This document shows, piece after piece, positions 1 to 6,155 of a stretch of 14,043 bases of DNA. The translations under genes were made by a program, and so were the position numbers. The first letter of the stretch is position 1; every line of letters starts with the position of its first letter. A model generated the notes under the pieces. It saw only the letters and a list, made by a program, of their open reading frames with translations. It was not told the DNA's origin and ran no database searches. This stretch comes from Pseudomonadota bacterium. Its GTDB lineage: Bacteria; Pseudomonadota; Gammaproteobacteria; Steroidobacterales; Steroidobacteraceae. The stretch is taken from assembly GCA_003242275.1 (NCBI GenBank), contig QGUX01000070.1, positions 1 to 14,043 of the forward strand, read 5' to 3'.

Positions 1-836
1 AAAAGGACGGGCGGGGGCTCGGGGCGGCCCCCCTTCAACTTCACCAGCGCCTCGGGCGAGGAGCCCACCACGGTGACGCCACCCAGCTGGCAGTAATACA
101 TGTAGGGCGAGGGATTGATCAGCCGCAGCGCGCGATACACCTGGAAGGGATCGAGCTGGTGCCGGCCGGAGAACTTCGACGCCAGCACGAGCTGGTACAC
201 GTCGCCGGCGGCGATGTACTCCTGCGCGCGGCGCACGCCGGCCATGTATTCCTCGCGCGGCAGCGACACCACCGGGTCGCTGAAGCCCCGCTGGGCCCGC
301 GGCGGGAACACGATGCCGCCGCGCAGCGCCGCGATCACCTCGCGCCGCAGCGCCTGCCGCTCGGCCTCGCTGCCCGAATGCAGCAGCGCGATGCCGCGCG
401 TGAGGTGGTCGAACACCAGGAAGGACTCGGGCGCGACATAGTGCAGGATGGGTGCCTCGGGCCGGCGCGCATGCAGCGTGGGCAGGCGCTCGAAGAAGCG
501 CACCACGTCGTAGGCGGTGAAGCCCACCAGGCCGCCGGCCAGCGGCACGCCCGGGATCTCGGGCACCGGCCGCGGCGCGCGCGCCAGGGCCTCGCGCAGG
601 CGGCCCAGCAGCCCGTCCTTCGACTGCGGCACCGGATAGACATCCTTGCCGATGGTCAGCGCGCGGCCGTCCAGGCGCACTTCCAGCCCGTTGCCGAAGC
701 CGATGAAGGAGTAGCGCGCGAGCCGCTCACCGCCTTCCACGCTCTCGAGCAGGAAGCGGGGGTTGAACGAGGACAGCTTGGCGAACGCCGATACCGGCGT
801 GTCGAGGTCCCCGGCAATGTCGAATGGCGGTTTCAG
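1..836 (-). CDS. trpE: Anthranilate synthase component I, TrpE (5' part; 3' end beyond window)
   Basis: TrpE makes anthranilate from chorismate with the TrpG amidotransferase, the first committed step of tryptophan synthesis. About 278 N-terminal residues are visible of a protein usually near 500. The feedback-inhibition motif LLES-x10-S lies at residues 29-43 (LLESVEGGERLARYS). Family landmarks follow: GDVYQLVLASKF and INPSPYMYYCQLGG at about 240, then VVGSSPEALV. The frame is continuous from 836 to the left edge. No ATG, GTG or TTG occurs in frame between the attenuator and the conserved FDIAGDLDTP segment. The best start is CTG at 836-834, preceded by GGGGA at 848-844 with 7-nt spacing. 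It is controlled by the upstream trpL attenuator. The last seven residues before the edge (PEPPPVL) do not resemble the RPIAGTRPRG expected in the family. Family assignment is firm; the exact start is inferred. Confidence 0.9.
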   Translation of the reverse strand, partial: MKPPFDIAGDLDTPVSAFAKLSSFNPRFLLESVEGGERLARYSFIGFGNGLEVRLDGRALTIGKDVYPVPQSKDGLLGRLREALARAPRPVPEIPGVPLAGGLVGFTAYDVVRFFERLPTLHARRPEAPILHYVAPESFLVFDHLTRGIALLHSGSEAERQALRREVIAALRGGIVFPPRAQRGFSDPVVSLPREEYMAGVRRAQEYIAAGDVYQLVLASKFSGRHQLDPFQVYRALRLINPSPYMYYCQLGGVTVVGSSPEALVKLKGGRPEPPPVL

Positions 837-870
837 AAGCGTATCCCCGTGTGTACCTGTTTGCGTCGGA

Positions 871-909
871 CAACAAAAAACCCATCCCGGTGGCTGCCGG
901 AGATGGGTT
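871..909 (-). terminator. trp attenuator: intrinsic terminator before trpE
   Basis: Read on the minus strand, AACCCATCTCCGG (909-897) pairs with CCGGGATGGGTT (890-879). This gives a 12-bp stem with one bulged T and a 6-nt loop. Six T residues follow or overlap the 3' arm (880-875), then GTTG. This is a textbook Rho-independent terminator, placed about 35 nt before the start of trpE. Its 5' arm overlaps the segment that can pair with the antiterminator, so it is read as the terminating conformation of an attenuator. Confidence 0.9.
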
Positions 910-981
910 CTGGCTTGGAGTCCTTGAAGCTGTTTAAGGCTTGCGCATGACGACCAGCACCCCGCTCCGTCAGGAGAGGGG
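905..981 (-). promoter_or_regulatory. trp leader alternative hairpins (1:2 pause hairpin and 2:3 antiterminator)
   Basis: Segment 1 is CCCCTCTCC (981-973), just after the Trp codons. It pairs with GGAGCGGGG (968-960) in 8 of 9 positions around a TGAC loop that includes part of the trpL stop codon. Segment 2, GGGTGCTGG (962-954), overlaps that hairpin and can instead pair with segment 3, CCAGAACCC (913-905), in 8 of 9 positions. Segment 3 contains the 5' end of the terminator stem. A ribosome stalled at the Trp codons would cover segment 1, free segment 2 to hold segment 3, and prevent termination. All pairings are seen directly; the mechanism follows from known trp attenuators. Confidence 0.82.
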
Positions 982-1020
982 CCACCACCAGCGCATTGCG
1001 GCGTCGGTCGTCCGGATCAT
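970..1020 (-). CDS. trpL: trp operon leader peptide
   Basis: A 16-residue ORF, MIRTTDAAMRWWWPLS, with three consecutive Trp codons (990-982) and a TGA stop at 972-970. It lies between a good promoter and the trpE attenuator. The Trp codons sit directly before the first arm of the pause hairpin, the arrangement needed for tryptophan-sensing attenuation. There is no Shine-Dalgarno sequence upstream. From the -10 box the transcript should begin at or within a base or two of this ATG, so the leader may be translated from a leaderless mRNA. An internal ATG at 996-994 (MRWWWPLS) is an alternative start but also lacks a clear ribosome-binding site. Confidence 0.85.
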   Translation of the reverse strand: MIRTTDAAMRWWWPLS

Positions 1021-1026
1021 TGGGGC

Positions 1027-1056
1027 AGTATGGCCAGCGCTTTCCTGCCCCGTCAA
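1027..1056 (-). promoter_or_regulatory. trp promoter (sigma-70 type)
   Basis: On the minus strand, TTGACG (1056-1051) is a 5/6 match to the -35 consensus. It is followed after 18 nt by CATACT (1032-1027), a 4/6 match to the -10 consensus. The predicted start of transcription is near 1020, which is the trpL ATG. The TGA inside TTGACG (1055-1053) is the stop codon of the upstream regulator gene, so promoter and coding sequence overlap. No TrpR-type operator was recognised. Confidence 0.7.
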
Positions 1057-1667
1057 GTCGCCGGCTGGTCGCTGCCGCCGTAAATGATGATGGACAGCAT
1101 GCGCACCGGCAGCTTCAGCAGCTTGTCCGGGCCGTGGGGGACGTCGCCGCGGAAGCTCAGGGAATCGCCGGGCTTGAGCAGGAACACCTCGTTGCCGTGC
1201 CGGTAGCGCAGCGAGCCCTCCAGGATGTGGATGAACTCGTGCCCGGGGTGCTCGAACTCGGGGAACAGCTCGCTCTTGTCGGTCAGCGTGACCAGGAAGG
1301 GCTCGAAGGTGCGGCGGGGGCCGCGGTCCGAGGCCAGCAGGTGGTAGGTGTGGCCGCGCCGGGTGCCGCGGCGCACGACCTCCAGGCCCTCCCCCCGGCG
1401 CACCAGCTGGGCGTCGCTGGTGACGGCATCGGTGTCGCGCAGCAGGTTGGCGCAGCTCGTGCCCAGGGCCTCGGCGATGGCCGCCAGGGTCTCCAGGCTG
1501 GGGGAGACATCGCCGTGCTCCAGCCGGCTCAGCATGGCCGGGCTGATCCGGGCCGACCCCGCCAGTTCGCCCAGCGTCAGGCCCTGGGCGGTGCGCAGCC
1601 GCTTCACCGTCGCCCCCACCTGGGCCAGCAGCCCGGGCAGTTGTTTGTCCTTCAAACTTTTACTCAC
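1053..1667 (-). CDS. XRE-family transcriptional regulator with C-terminal cupin domain
   Basis: A 204-residue DNA-binding regulator. Residues about 19-73 form an XRE/lambda-repressor helix-turn-helix (TLGELAGSARISPAMLSRLE). Residues about 120-197 form a cupin effector domain, with EFEHPGHEFIHILEGSL as motif 1 and KPGDSLSFRGDVPHG as motif 2. This is the PuuR-like architecture known from regulators of amine and amino-acid catabolism. The GTG start at 1667 is chosen because AAGGAG (1680-1675) lies 7 nt before it. An in-frame GTG at 1697 lacks such a site and would encode a non-conserved extension. The gene is divergent from the N-methylglutamate operon with 51 bp between start codons, so it is the likely local regulator of that operon and possibly of itself. 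Its 3' end forms part of the trp promoter. The effector is unknown; methylamine, gamma-glutamylmethylamide or N-methylglutamate would be reasonable guesses. Confidence 0.85.
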   Translation of the reverse strand: MSKSLKDKQLPGLLAQVGATVKRLRTAQGLTLGELAGSARISPAMLSRLEHGDVSPSLETLAAIAEALGTSCANLLRDTDAVTSDAQLVRRGEGLEVVRRGTRRGHTYHLLASDRGPRRTFEPFLVTLTDKSELFPEFEHPGHEFIHILEGSLRYRHGNEVFLLKPGDSLSFRGDVPHGPDKLLKLPVRMLSIIIYGGSDQPAT

Positions 1668-1718
1668 ACGCAAACTCCTTGACCGAAAGTAAATCACGCC
1701 GACAGAATCGAAGCCAGC
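1668..1718. promoter_or_regulatory. Divergent control region between the XRE-cupin gene and mgdA
   Basis: This 51-bp, relatively A+T-rich spacer must hold both divergent promoters. On the plus strand TTGACC (1679-1684) and CAGAAT (1703-1708) are 18 nt apart and would start mgdA transcription near 1715. On the minus strand TGATTTACT resembles an extended -10 for the regulator. TTTACT (1659-1664) and AGTAAA (1688-1693) form an inverted repeat 23 nt apart, and CAAACT is repeated directly at 1653-1658 and 1671-1676. These could be regulator-binding half-sites, but that is only a guess from position. Confidence 0.4.
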
Positions 1719-2960
1719 ATGGCATGGCGGCTCATTCGCATCGGACTATCACCGCGCTACCCGGAACCGCGCATGTTCCCGGAAGCCGCGGAGCTTCCCG
1801 CCAGCGCCGACGTGGTGATCATCGGCGCCGGCGGCCACGGCCTCGCCACCGCCTACAACCTCGCCCGCCATCATGGCGTACGCCGCATCGTGGTGCTCGA
1901 GAAGGGCTACATCGGCAGCGGCAACACCGGGCGCAACACCACCATCATCCGCTCGAACTACCTCACGCCCGAGGGCGTGCGCTTCTACGAGCGCAGCATG
2001 CAGATCTGGCGCGGGCTGTCGGATGAGCTGGGACTGAACCTGTTCTATTCCACCCGCGGGCACTACACGCTGGCGCACACCGACTCGACACTGCGCACGC
2101 TGCGCTGGCGCGCCGAGGTGAACCACCACCTGGGCGTGGACTCGCGCATGGTCACGCCGGAGGAGATCGCGCGCGCGCTGCCGATGATGGACATGACCGG
2201 CGGCGGGCACGCGCCGGTGGTCGGCGCGCTGTACCACGCGCCCGGCGCGGTGGCGCGGCACGATGCGGTGGCCTGGGGCTATGCGCGCGCCGCGGCGCGG
2301 CTGGGCGTGGCCATCCACCAGCAGACCGAGGTCACCGGCATCGAGGTGAAGGGCGGACGCATCGCCGGCGTGCGCACCACGCGCGGCGACATCGCCACGC
2401 CCTGCGTGGTCAGCGCAGTGGCCGGCTACACGCCGCGCATCCTCGCGATGCTGGGCCTGACCAGCCCGATCTACGTGCACCCGTTGCAGGCCATGGTGTC
2501 CGAGCCGGTGAAACCGTGGCTCGACGCCATCGTGGTGTCCGGCTCGCTGCACGTGTACGTGTCGCAGAGCGCGCGCGGCGAGCTGGTGATGGGCGCCTCG
2601 CTCGATCCGCGCGAGCTGCACACGCCGCGCTCCAGCCGCGAGTTCACCACCGGCCTGGCGCAGCACATGCTCGACCTGTTTCCCTTCCTCGCCGGCGTCA
2701 AGGTGAACCGCCAGTGGGCGGGCCTGGCCGACATGACGCCGGACTTCGCGCCGGTGATGGGCGTGACGCCGGTGGAAGGCTTCTTCCTCGATGCCGGCTG
2801 GGGCACCTGGGGCTTCAAGGCCACGCCGGTGGCCGGCGAGACCATGGCCGCCACGGCGGCCACCGGCCGCAACCATGAACTGATCCGCACCTTCGACTGG
2901 CACCGCTTCGAGCGCTTCGAGCTCACCGGCGAGAAGGGCGCGGCCGCGGTGGGGCACTGA
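1719..2960 (+). CDS. mgdA: N-methylglutamate dehydrogenase subunit A (SoxB-like flavoprotein)
   Basis: A 413-residue homologue of the beta subunit of heterotetrameric sarcosine oxidase (family length about 415), the catalytic flavin-binding subunit that oxidises the N-methyl amino acid. The FAD motif VVIIGAGGHGLATAYNLA is at 32-49, followed by GNTGRNTTIIRSNYL. His181, in ARHDAVAWGYAR, aligns by memory with the histidine that carries covalent FMN in sarcosine oxidase. HPLQAMVSE, HVYVSQ and the C-terminal GWGTWGFKAT are family motifs. The last, as I recall it, is typical of the N-methylglutamate branch. First gene of the eight-gene operon; assignment to mgdA rather than soxB rests on gmaS and mgsABC downstream. 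The ATG at 1719 has no strong ribosome-binding site. An in-frame ATG at 1773, with GGAA 6 nt upstream and still before the FAD fold, is an alternative. Confidence 0.88.
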   Translation: MAWRLIRIGLSPRYPEPRMFPEAAELPASADVVIIGAGGHGLATAYNLARHHGVRRIVVLEKGYIGSGNTGRNTTIIRSNYLTPEGVRFYERSMQIWRGLSDELGLNLFYSTRGHYTLAHTDSTLRTLRWRAEVNHHLGVDSRMVTPEEIARALPMMDMTGGGHAPVVGALYHAPGAVARHDAVAWGYARAAARLGVAIHQQTEVTGIEVKGGRIAGVRTTRGDIATPCVVSAVAGYTPRILAMLGLTSPIYVHPLQAMVSEPVKPWLDAIVVSGSLHVYVSQSARGELVMGASLDPRELHTPRSSREFTTGLAQHMLDLFPFLAGVKVNRQWAGLADMTPDFAPVMGVTPVEGFFLDAGWGTWGFKATPVAGETMAATAATGRNHELIRTFDWHRFERFELTGEKGAAAVGH

Positions 2961-2962
2961 AG

Positions 2963-3232
2963 ATGAAGCTGGTTCCCTGTCCCCTCAATGGCCTGCGTCC
3001 CGCCGACGAGTTCGTGTACGGCGGCGAGGTGCGCGAGATGCCCGACCCGGCCACCTGCAGCGACGAGGAGTGGATCCGCCACGTGTTCCACCGCAGCGGC
3101 GTGCCGGGCGTGAAGCGCGAGTGGTGGTGCCACACGCCCTCGGGCTACTGGTTCATCGCCGAGCGCGACACGCTCACCGACGAGTTCCTCGCCACCTGGC
3201 CGGTGGATCGCCTGCGGGAGGGATCGCGATGA
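2963..3232 (+). CDS. mgdB: N-methylglutamate dehydrogenase subunit B (SoxD-like)
   Basis: An 89-residue protein of the sarcosine oxidase delta-subunit family, a small structural subunit of the heterotetramer. It begins MKLVPCPLNGLRPADEF and carries VYGGEV, SDEEW, REWWCHTPSGYWF and AERDTLTD, all characteristic of the family. In sarcosine oxidase this subunit binds zinc through a CPxCG-type pair plus a C-terminal His/Cys pair. Here Cys6 is kept, Asn9 replaces the second cysteine, and the final cysteine is absent (HTPSGYWF), so the classical zinc site cannot form. The gene starts 2 bp after mgdA. Its TGA overlaps the ATG of mgdC in ATGATG, which implies translational coupling. Confidence 0.88.
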   Translation: MKLVPCPLNGLRPADEFVYGGEVREMPDPATCSDEEWIRHVFHRSGVPGVKREWWCHTPSGYWFIAERDTLTDEFLATWPVDRLREGSR

Positions 3233-5280
3233 TGCATCGCCTGCCGCAGCCCGTGGCCGGGGAATGGATCGACCGCGCGCGGCCGCTGGCCATGGACTTC
3301 GAGGGCCGCGCCATCCACGGCTTCGCCGGCGACACGCTGACCTCGGCGCTGGCCGCCTCGGGCGTGATGGTCACGGCGCGCAGCTTCAAGTACCACCGGC
3401 CGCGCGGACTGGTGTCGGCGGCTGGGCACGACGCCAACAACCTGTTCCAGGTGGGCGATGAGCCCAACCAGCGCGGCGACCACATCCTGGCGCGCGACGG
3501 CCTGGCGTTCAGCGCGGTGAACACGCGCGGCGGCGTGGGCCACGACCGGCTGGCGAGCCTCTCCCTGCTGTCGCGTTTCCTGCCGGTGGGCTTCTACTAC
3601 AAGGTGTTCTGGGGACGGCGCACCTTCCCCTGGTTCGAACGCACCATCCGGCGCATCAGCGGCCTGGGCACGGTGAACACGGCGGCCAGGCCGGCTCCGC
3701 GCGAGCGGCGATACGCGCATTGCGACGTGGCCGTGGTCGGCGCCGGTGTCTCCGGGCTCAGCGCGGCGCTGGCCGCCGTGGCCGCCGGCGCGCGACGCGT
3801 GGTGATCATCGAGGAATCGCAGCAGCCCGGCGGCAGCGGCCGGTGGCATGCGCGCACGCGGCCCGGGGAGGCGGCGCGCTGCCAGGCGCTCATCGACGCG
3901 GCGCGCGCCAGCGATGCCATCGAGATGCTGCTGTCGCACAGCGTGGTGGGCTGCTATGCCGACAACGAGCTGGCGGTGGCGCGCATCGACCGCGAGGACG
4001 GCGGCCTGACGCTGCTGCGCGCCGGCGCCGTGGTGCTGGCCACCGGCTGCATCGAGCAGCCCGCCGTATTCCATGGCAACGACCTGCCCGGCGTGCTGCT
4101 GGGCCGCGCCGCGCAGCGGCTGCTGTACGGCTTCGGCATCGCCGCGGGCCGGCGCATCGCGGTGCTGGGCGCCAATGACGCGGCCGTCGCGCTGGTGCTG
4201 GACCTTCACTCCCAGGGCCTGGCCGTCTCCGACCTGCTGGTGCCCGAGGGCGCGCCGGTCGACATCGGGCCGCAGCGCGGCGCGCTCGAAGCCGCAGGCG
4301 TGCGCGTGCACACCCGCGTCACCGGCATCGAGGCCAGGGCCGGCAGCGATGGCGCGCTGGCGCAGGTGCAGTGGACGGCCGACGGCATCCGCGCGCAGGT
4401 GGACTGCGATGCGCTGCTGATGTCGGTGGGCTGGATGCCGGCGCTGCAGCTCGCCCTGCAGCGCGGCGGCACGCTGCGCTTCGACTCCGCGCTGGGCCAG
4501 CACCTGCCGGACGTGCTGCCGCCGGGCGTGTTCGTCGCTGGCAGCGCCAATGGCCGCTTCAGTGCCGGCGACCGCGCCTGGGACGGCCAGGTCGCCGGCG
4601 AACGCGCCGCGGCGCATGCGGGCGTGCGGAGCGCCGCCGCCGGCCATGCCAACGTGATCTCCGGCGCTGCGATGCGCAGCCCGGCACCCTCGCCGCGCCC
4701 GCAGTCGCATCCTTCGCCACTGTTCCCCTCGCCCGCCGGCAAGGAATTCGTCGACCTCGACGAGGACCTGACGCTGTCCGACCTCGCCCATGCCGCGCAG
4801 GAGGGTTTCGACAGCGTCGAGCTGCTCAAGCGCTACAGCACCGTGGGCATGGGCCCCTCGCAGGGGAAGCTGTCGAACCTCAATGCGGCGCGCCAGCTCG
4901 CGCACGTCACCGGCCGCAGCCTGCCCTCGCTCGGACTGACCACCGCGCGGCCTCCCTGGCAGCCGGTCAGCCTCGGCGCGCTGGCCGGTGCGCGCTTCGC
5001 GCCGCTGCGGCAGACGGCGCTGGACGCCTGGCATGAGGCGCAGGGCGCGCACTGGATGCCCGCGGGTGCATGGCGCCGCCCGGCCTTCTACGGCCGCGCG
5101 CAAGCTGCCGCCGATGCCATCGCCGGCGAAGTGGCCGCCGTGCGCAGCGCCGTCGGACTGATCGACGTCTCCACGCTGGGCAACATCGAGGGATGGGCCG
5201 CGATGCCGGCGTGCTGCTGGAACGCATCTACACCGGCCGCTTCGCCACGCTGGCCCCGGGCCGCACCCGCTACGCGGTGA
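3229..5280 (+). CDS. mgdC: N-methylglutamate dehydrogenase subunit C (SoxA-like), N-terminal part before an apparent frameshift
   Basis: First part of a gene that should run from 3229 to 6155 (about 975 residues, normal for SoxA/MgdC). The ATG at 3229 overlaps the mgdB stop and has GGAGG 7 nt upstream. Residues 1-105 form the cysteine-free ferredoxin-like domain (TARSFKYHRPRG at 49-60). A dinucleotide-binding motif GAGVSG lies at 171-176, and a second Rossmann segment (VLGANDAAVAL) near 310. The SoxA middle domain includes KRYSTVGMGPSQGKLSNLN. The tetrahydrofolate-binding GcvT-like domain begins at about 590. The frame is correct to LGNIE at residue 654 (5190). The 29 residues after that (GWAAMPACCWN...) are unrelated to the family, and the proper continuation (GRDAGVLLERIYTGRF) is in the next frame. 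One missing base at about 5191 (GAGGG where GAGGTG-like sequence is expected) explains this. Confidence 0.85.
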   Translation: MMHRLPQPVAGEWIDRARPLAMDFEGRAIHGFAGDTLTSALAASGVMVTARSFKYHRPRGLVSAAGHDANNLFQVGDEPNQRGDHILARDGLAFSAVNTRGGVGHDRLASLSLLSRFLPVGFYYKVFWGRRTFPWFERTIRRISGLGTVNTAARPAPRERRYAHCDVAVVGAGVSGLSAALAAVAAGARRVVIIEESQQPGGSGRWHARTRPGEAARCQALIDAARASDAIEMLLSHSVVGCYADNELAVARIDREDGGLTLLRAGAVVLATGCIEQPAVFHGNDLPGVLLGRAAQRLLYGFGIAAGRRIAVLGANDAAVALVLDLHSQGLAVSDLLVPEGAPVDIGPQRGALEAAGVRVHTRVTGIEARAGSDGALAQVQWTADGIRAQVDCDALLMSVGWMPALQLALQRGGTLRFDSALGQHLPDVLPPGVFVAGSANGRFSAGDRAWDGQVAGERAAAHAGVRSAAAGHANVISGAAMRSPAPSPRPQSHPSPLFPSPAGKEFVDLDEDLTLSDLAHAAQEGFDSVELLKRYSTVGMGPSQGKLSNLNAARQLAHVTGRSLPSLGLTTARPPWQPVSLGALAGARFAPLRQTALDAWHEAQGAHWMPAGAWRRPAFYGRAQAAADAIAGEVAAVRSAVGLIDVSTLGNIEGWAAMPACCWNASTPAASPRWPRAAPATR

Positions 5281-6155
5281 TGCTGGACGAGGCCGGCACC
5301 GTGATCGACGACGGCGTGGTGATGCGCCTGGCCGACGGCCGCTTCTACCTGACCACCACCACCGGCGCCAGCACCAGCGTGTACCGCGAACTGCAGCGGC
5401 GCGTGGCCGAGTGGGGACTGGACTGCGTGCTGCACAACCTCACCGGCCACATGGCGGCGATGAACCTCGCGGGACCGAAGGCCGCGACGGTGCTCGGCGC
5501 CTGCACGCCGATGCCGCTGGGCGAGGAGGCCTTCCCCTATCTCGCCGTGCGCGAGGGACTGGTGGCCGGCCATCCGGCGCGCGTGGCGCGGGTGGGCTTC
5601 GTGGGCGAGCTGGGCTACGAGATCCATGTGCCCTTCGCCGCCGCGCCCGCGGTGTGGCAGGCACTGATGCAGGCCGGCGCGGCGCAGGGCATCCGTCCCT
5701 TCGGCGTGGAGGCGCAGCGCGTGCTGCGGCTGGAGAAGGGCCACATCATCGTCGGCCAGGACACCGACGGGCTGACCAGTCCCTTCGAGGCCGGGCTCGA
5801 CCGCCTGGTGCGCATGGACAAGCCCTTCTTCGTGGGGCAGCGGAGCCTCGCCATCCTCGCCAGGCGCGGCCCGCGGCAGAAGCTGGTGGGTTTCCGCCTC
5901 GCCGCACCGCGCGCGCCGCTGCGTGAATCCAGCCTCGCCATCGAAGGCGATGACATCGTCGGCCGCATCACCAGCATCGCCTGGTCGGAAACGCTGGGCT
6001 GCACCATCGGCCTGGCCATGCTCTCGCCGGCACACGCACGCCCTGGCGCACGCGTGCAGTTCCGCGACGAGCAGGGCGCACTGCACGCAGCCGAGGTGGT
6101 CGAGCCACCGTTCTACGACCCGGACAACCGGCGCCAGCGCATGGAGGCGGCATGA
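5193..6155 (+). CDS. mgdC: N-methylglutamate dehydrogenase subunit C (SoxA-like), C-terminal GcvT-like part after the frameshift
   Basis: Continuation of mgdC in the +1-shifted frame, about 320 residues to the TGA at 6153-6155. It holds most of the aminomethyltransferase (GcvT)-like, tetrahydrofolate-binding domain, which accepts the oxidised methyl group as methylene-tetrahydrofolate. Recognisable segments are LLERIYTGRF, GELGYEIHVPF, RPFGVEAQRVLRLEKGHII and GQDTDGLTSPFEAGLDRLV. The ATG at 5193 merely marks where this frame resumes. It has no proper ribosome-binding site (GAGGG directly abuts it), so independent translation is unlikely. If the base deletion is real, the C-terminal domain would not be made and the dehydrogenase would be inactive. 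If it is a sequence error, one normal gene spans 3229-6155. The stop overlaps the mgdD start in ATGA. Confidence 0.83.
   Translation: MGRDAGVLLERIYTGRFATLAPGRTRYAVMLDEAGTVIDDGVVMRLADGRFYLTTTTGASTSVYRELQRRVAEWGLDCVLHNLTGHMAAMNLAGPKAATVLGACTPMPLGEEAFPYLAVREGLVAGHPARVARVGFVGELGYEIHVPFAAAPAVWQALMQAGAAQGIRPFGVEAQRVLRLEKGHIIVGQDTDGLTSPFEAGLDRLVRMDKPFFVGQRSLAILARRGPRQKLVGFRLAAPRAPLRESSLAIEGDDIVGRITSIAWSETLGCTIGLAMLSPAHARPGARVQFRDEQGALHAAEVVEPPFYDPDNRRQRMEAA

Noticed and set aside
934..960. Mini-ORF VLVVMRKP downstream of trpL with GGAG before its GTG
   Set aside because: It lies within the regulatory hairpin segments, contains no Trp codon, and the GGAG is part of the pause-hairpin arm; most likely chance.
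996..1682. A 228-codon plus-strand open frame opposite the XRE-cupin gene
   Set aside because: Low-complexity Gln/Ala/Gly sequence with no domain; the minus-strand frame encodes a recognisable HTH plus cupin and has a perfect ribosome-binding site.
3145..5103. A 652-codon open frame on the minus strand opposite mgdC
   Set aside because: Its composition (Ala/Arg/His/Gln-rich, no domain) is typical of antisense frames in GC-rich genes, and mgdC on the other strand has clear family motifs.
5185..5280. Programmed ribosomal frameshifting or a natural split of mgdC
   Set aside because: No slippery heptamer or clear downstream stimulator is seen, the upstream frame runs 90 nt past the junction before stopping, and the 5193 ATG has no usable ribosome-binding site.
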